Shown here piece by piece: positions 42,301-48,300 of a stretch of DNA of 64,000 bases. The translations under genes were made by a program, and so were the position numbers. The notes beneath the pieces were generated by a model. The model saw only the letters and a list, made by a program, of their open reading frames with translations, had not been told where the DNA came from and did not search any database. This DNA is from Nemertoderma westbladi (Eukaryota; Xenacoelomorpha; Nemertodermatida; Nemertodermatidae), in contig JAUCBJ010007943.1 of assembly GCA_032718475.1 (NCBI GenBank), positions 1 through 64,000 of the forward strand, given 5' to 3'. Position 1 is the first letter of the stretch; each line of letters starts with the position of its first letter.

Positions 42301-45300
42301 TTTGTTATTTCCCCTTGTTATTTCCGATTGTTATTTCCCTTTGTTCTTTCCCATTGTTATTTCTCCTTGTTATTTCCCATTGTTATTTCCCATTGTTATT
42401 TCCATTTGTTATTCCCCTTTTTTCATTGTTATCCCTTTGTTATTTCCCATTGTTATTCCCCTTTGTTATTTCCCCTTGTTATTTCCGATTGTTATTTCCC
42501 TTTGTTCTTTCCCATTGTTATTTCCCTTTGTTATTTCCCATTGTAATTTCCCTTTGTTATTTCCCATTGTTATTTCCCATTGTTATTTCCCTTTGTTATT
42601 CCCCTTTTTTCATTGTTATTTCCCCTTGTTATTTCCCATTGTTATTTCCCTTTGTTATTTCCCATTGTAATTTCCCTTTGTTATTTCCCATTGTTATTTC
42701 CCATTGTTATTTCCCTTTGTTATTCCCCTTTTTTCATTGTTATTTCCCCTTGTTATTTCCAATTGTTATTTCCCTTTGTTATTTCCCATTGTTATTTCCC
42801 ATTGTTATTTCCCTTTGTTATTCCCCTTTTTTCATTGTTATCCCTTTGTTATTTCCCATTGTTATTCCCCCATTGTTATTTCCCCTTGTTATTTCCGATT
42901 GTTATTTCCCATTTTTATTACCAATTGTTATTTCCCTTTGTTATTTCCCATTGTAATTTCCCTTTGTTATTTCCCATTGTTATTTCCCATTGTTATTTCC
43001 CTTTGTTATTCCCCTTTTTTCATTGTTATTTCCCCTTGTTATTTCCCATTGTTATTTCCCTTTGTTATTTCCCATTGTAATTTCCCTTTGTTATTTCCCA
43101 TTGTTATTTCCCATTGTTATTTCCCTTTGTTATTCCCCTTTTTTCATTGTTATTTCCCCTTGTTATTTCCAATTGTTATTTCCCTTTGTTATTTCCCATT
43201 GTTATTTCCCATTGTTATTTCCCTTTGTTATTCCCCTTTTTTCATTGTTATTTCCCCTTGTTATTTCCCATTGTTATTTCCCCTTGTTATTTCCCCTTGT
43301 TATTTCCCATTGTTATTTCCCCTTGTTATTTCCCATTGTTATTTCCCTTTGTTATTTCCCATTGTAATTTCCCTTTGTTATTTCCGATTGTTATTTCCCT
43401 TTGTTATTTCCCTTTGTTATTTCCCATTGTTATTTCACATTGTTATTTCCCTTTGTTATTCCCCTTTTTTCATTGTTATTTCCCCTTGTTATTTCCCATT
43501 GTTATTTCCCCTTGTTATTTCCCCTTGTTATTTCCCATTGTTATTTCCCCTTGTTATTTCCCATTGTTATTTCCCTTTGTTATTTCCCATTGTAATTTCC
43601 CTTTGTTATTTCCGATTGTTATTTCCCTTTGTTATTTCCCCTTGTTATTTCCGATTGTTATTTCCCTTTGTTCTTTCCCATTGTTATTTCTCCTTGTTAT
43701 TTCCCTTTGTTATTTCCGATTGTTATTTCCCATTTTTATTACCAATTGTTATTTCCCTTTGTTATTTCCCATTGTAATTTCCCTTTGTTATTTCCCATTG
43801 TTATTTCCCATTGTTATTTCCCTTTGTTATTCCCCTTTTTTCATTGTTATTTCCCCTTGTTATTTCCCATTGTTATTTCCCTTTGTTATTTCCCATTGTA
43901 ATTTCCCTTTGTTATTTCCCATTGTTATTTCCCATTGTTATTTCCCTTTGTTATTCCCCTTTTTTCATTGTTATTTCCCCTTGTTATTTCCAATTGTTAT
44001 TTCCCTTTGTTATTTCCCATTGTTATTTCCCATTGTTATTTCCCTTTGTTATTCCCCTTTTTTCATTGTTATTTCCCCTTGTTATTTCCCATTGTTATTT
44101 CCCTTTGTTATTTCCCATTGTAATTTCCCTTTGTTATTTCCCATTGTTATTTCCCATTGTTATTTCCCTTTGTTATTCCCCTTTTTTCATTGTTATTTCC
44201 CCTTGTTATTTCCAATTGTTATTTCCCTTTGTTATTTCCCATTGTTATTTCCCATTGTTATTTCCCTTTGTTATTCCCCTTTTTTCATTGTTATTTCCCA
44301 TTGTTATTTCCCTTTGTTATTCCCCTTTTTTCATTGTTATCCCTTTGTTATTTCCCATTGTTATTTCCCCTTGTTATTTCCCCTTGTTATTTCCCATTGT
44401 TATTTCCCCTTGTTATTTCCCATTGTTATTTCCCTTTGTTATTCCCCTTTTTTCATTGTTATCCCTTTGTTATTTCCCATTGTTATTTCCCCTTGTTATT
44501 TCCCCTTGTTATTTCCCATTGTTATTTCCCCTTGTTATTTCCTCTTGTAATTTCCCTTTGTTATTCCCCTTTTTCATTGTTATTTCCCCTTGTTATTTCC
44601 CATTGTTATTTCCCCTTGTTATTTCCCCTTGTTATTTCCCATTGTTATTTCCCCTTGTTATTTCCCATTGTAATTTCCCTTTGTTATTTCCGATTGTTAT
44701 TTCCAATCGTTATTTCCCATTGTTATTTCCCTTCGTTATTTCCCTTCGTTATTTCCCATTGTTATTTCCCCTTGTTATTTCCCATTGTAATTTCCCTTTG
44801 TTATTTCCGATTGTTATATCCCTTTGTTATTTCCCATTGTTATTTCCCTTCGTTATTTCCCCTTGTAATTTCCCTTTGTTATTTCCCTTTGTTATTCCCC
44901 TTTTTTCATAGTTATCCCTTTGTTATTTCCCATTGTTATTTCCCTTTGTTATTTCCCATTGTTATTTCCCCTTGTTATTTCCCATTGTTATTTCCCTTTG
45001 TTATTCCCCTTTTTTCATTGTTATCCCTTTGTTATTTCCCATTGTTATTTCCCTTTGTTATTTCCCATTGTTATTTCCCCTTGTTATTTCCCATTGTTAT
45101 TTCCCTTTGTTATTCCCCTTTTTTCATTGTTATCCCTTTGTTATTTCCCATTGTTATTCCCCTTTGTTATTTCCCCTTGTTATTTCCCTTTGTTATTTCC
45201 GATTGTTATTTCCCATTGTTATTTCCCTTTGTTATTCCCCTTTTTTCATTGTTATCCCTTTGTTATTTCCCATTGTTATTTCCCTTTGTTATTTCCCATT

Positions 45301-48300
45301 GTTATTTCCCCTTGTTATTTCCCATTGTTATTTCCCTTTGTTATTCCCCTTTTTTCATTGTTATCCCTTTGTTATTTCCCATTGTTATTTCCCTTTGTTA
45401 TTTCCCATTGTTATTTCCCCTTGTTATTTCCCATTGTTATTTCCCTTTGTTATTCCCCTTTTTTCATTGTTATTTCCCCTTGTTATTTCCCTTCGTTATT
45501 TCCCATTTTTTATTGTTATTTCCCCTTGTAATTTCCCTTTGTTATTCCCCTTTTTTCATTGTTATTTCCCCTTGTTATTTCCCATTGTTATTTCCCTTTG
45601 TTATTCCCCTTTTTTCATTGTTATTTCCCCTTGTTATTTCCCTTTGTTATTCACCTTTTTTTATTGTTATTTCCCCTTGTAATTTCCCTTTGTTATTCCC
45701 CTTTGTTATTTCCCCTTGTTATTTCCCATTGTTATTTCCCTTTGTTATTCCCCTTTTTTCATTGTTATTTCCCTTTGTTATTTCCGATTGTTATTTCCCT
45801 TTGTTATTTCCCTTTGTTATTTCCCTTTGTTATTTCCCATTGTTATTTCCAATTATTATTTCCCATTGTTATTTCCCATTGTTATTTCCCATTGTTATTT
45901 CCCTTTGTTATTTCCGATTGTTATTTCCCTTTGTTATTTCCCTTTGTTATTTCCCTTTGTTATTTCCCATTGTTATTTCCAATTATTATTTCCCATTGTT
46001 ATTTCCCATTGTTATTTCCCATTGTTATTTCCCTTTGTTATTTCCAATTGTTATTTCCCATTGTTATTTCCCATTGTTATTTCCCTTTGTTATTCACTTT
46101 TTTTTATTGTTATTTCCCCTTGTAATTTCCCTTTGTTATTCCAATTTTTTCATTGTTATTTCCCCTTGTTATTTCCCATTGTTATTTCCCTTTGTTATTC
46201 CCCTTTTTTCATTGTTATTTCCCCTTGTTATTTCCCATTGTTATTTCCCTTTGTTATTCCCCTTTTTTTATTGTTATTTCCCCTTGTAATTTCCCTTTGT
46301 TATTCCCCTTTTTTCATTGTTATTTCCCCTTGTTATTTCCCATTGTTATTTCCCTTTGTTATTCCCCTTTTTTCATTGTTATTTCCCTTCGTTATTTCCC
46401 TTTTTTTATTGTTATTTCCCCTTGTAATTTCCCTTTGTTATTCCCCTTTTTTCATTGTTATTTCCCCTTGTTATTTCCCATTGTTATTTCCCTTTGTTAT
46501 TCCCCTTTTTCATTGTTATTTCCCCTTGTTATTTCCCTTTGTTATTCACCTTTTTTTATTGTTATTTCCCCTTGTAATTTCCCTTTGTTATTCCCCTTGT
46601 TATTTCCCATTGTTATTTCCCTTTGTTATTCCCCTTTTTTCATTGTTATCCCCTTGTTATTTCCCATTGTTATTTCCCTTTGTTATTCCCCTTTTTTTAT
46701 TGTTATTTCCCCTTGTAATTTCCCTTTGTTATTCCCCTTTTTTCATTGTTATTTCCCCTTGTTATTTCCCATTGTTATTTCCCTTTGTTATTCCCCTTTT
46801 TTTATTGTTATTTCCCCTTGTAATTTCCCTTTGTTATTCCCCTTTTTTCATTGTTATTTCCCCTTGTTATTTCCCATTGTTATTTCCCTTTGTTATTCCC
46901 CTTTTTTCATTGTTATTTCCCCTTGTTATTTCCCATTGTTATTTCCCTTTGTTATTCCCCTTTTTTCATTGTTATTTCCCCTTGTTATTTCCGATTGTTA
47001 TTTCCCTTTGTTATTTCCCTTCGTTATTTCCCTTTGTTATTTCCCATTGTTATTTCCAATTGTTATTTCCCATTGTTATTTCCCTTTGTTATTCACCTTT
47101 TTTTATTGTTATTTCCCCTTGTAATTTCCCATTGTTATTTCCCATTGTTATTTCCCATTGTTATTTCCCATCGTTATTTCCGATTGTTATTTCCGATTGT
47201 TTTTTCCCATTGTTATTTCCGATTGTTATATCCCTTCGTTATTTCCCTTCGTTATTTCCCATTGTTATTTCCCTTTGTTATTTCCCATTGTAATTTCCCA
47301 TTGTTATTTCCAATTGTTATTTCCCATTGTTATTTCCCATTGTTATTTCCCTTTGTTATTCCCCTTTTTTCATTGTTATCCCTTTGTTATTTCCCATTGT
47401 TATTTCCCATCGTTATTTCCCTTTGTTATTTCCCATTGTTATTTCCCATCGTTATTTCCCATTGTTATTTCCCTTTGTTATTTCCCATTGTTATTTCCCT
47501 TTGTTATTTCCCCTTGTTATATCCCTTCGTTATTTCCCATTGTTATTTCCCATCGTTATTTCCCATTGTTATTTCCCTTTGTTATTTCCCATTGTTATTC
47601 ACCTTTGTTATTTTCTTCTCATTTCATCTATCACTTTCTTCACTTATCTGTTTCTTACCAAGGCGATAGAATCTTAATTAGAGGATTATATTATATTGTC
47701 GCAATAATAATTATATTCATATTACTTAAAATATTACTGTTGAAATTATAACACGATTTGATTTGGCAATTTATTTGATTTTATATTCATTTATTAACGT
47801 TAAAATTGATACCAATGTTAGTAAGAATGAAAAAATAAATACGAGATATTTGAGAAAGCCCCACATTTGGGAGACATCTAACCCATTCCATTTTATTAAT
47901 TCACATCGTCTAGCTGTTCTGCTTTATCTTACTATTGCATGTTCTTACTCTGCACATGGCCTATTTAAGTAGGCCATGCTGTGCATAATTTCACTTAACA
48001 TTTCACCGTAACCTACACGTTTGTATTCATTGCATGACTAGTGGCTGGCTACATTGCATGTTTATTTGTATAGACTCTGCGACTGACTTGAGATTGGATA
48101 TCATACCGCTAGATGGCACTACTGCTTTCCCTCAGCCCATTGACCTATCAGGATACAGTGTCCTGGGAGCTGCCGGTCCCCGGAGCCAACCCAGACACCC
48201 TAGTGGCATAGAAGGTAGGTGTCTGCTTCCGCATTGGCTCTCCTCTGTAACATATCACAATTTTACGTATTTATGTGTGTATCCCCGAAGAGGATATGAT

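Noticed and set aside
41336-47751. Long plus-strand ORFs (up to 710 codons) of CYFPLLFPIVIS repeats
   Set aside because: They arise because the 13-bp satellite has no stops in its plus frames; all frames are open and they lie in a robo intron.
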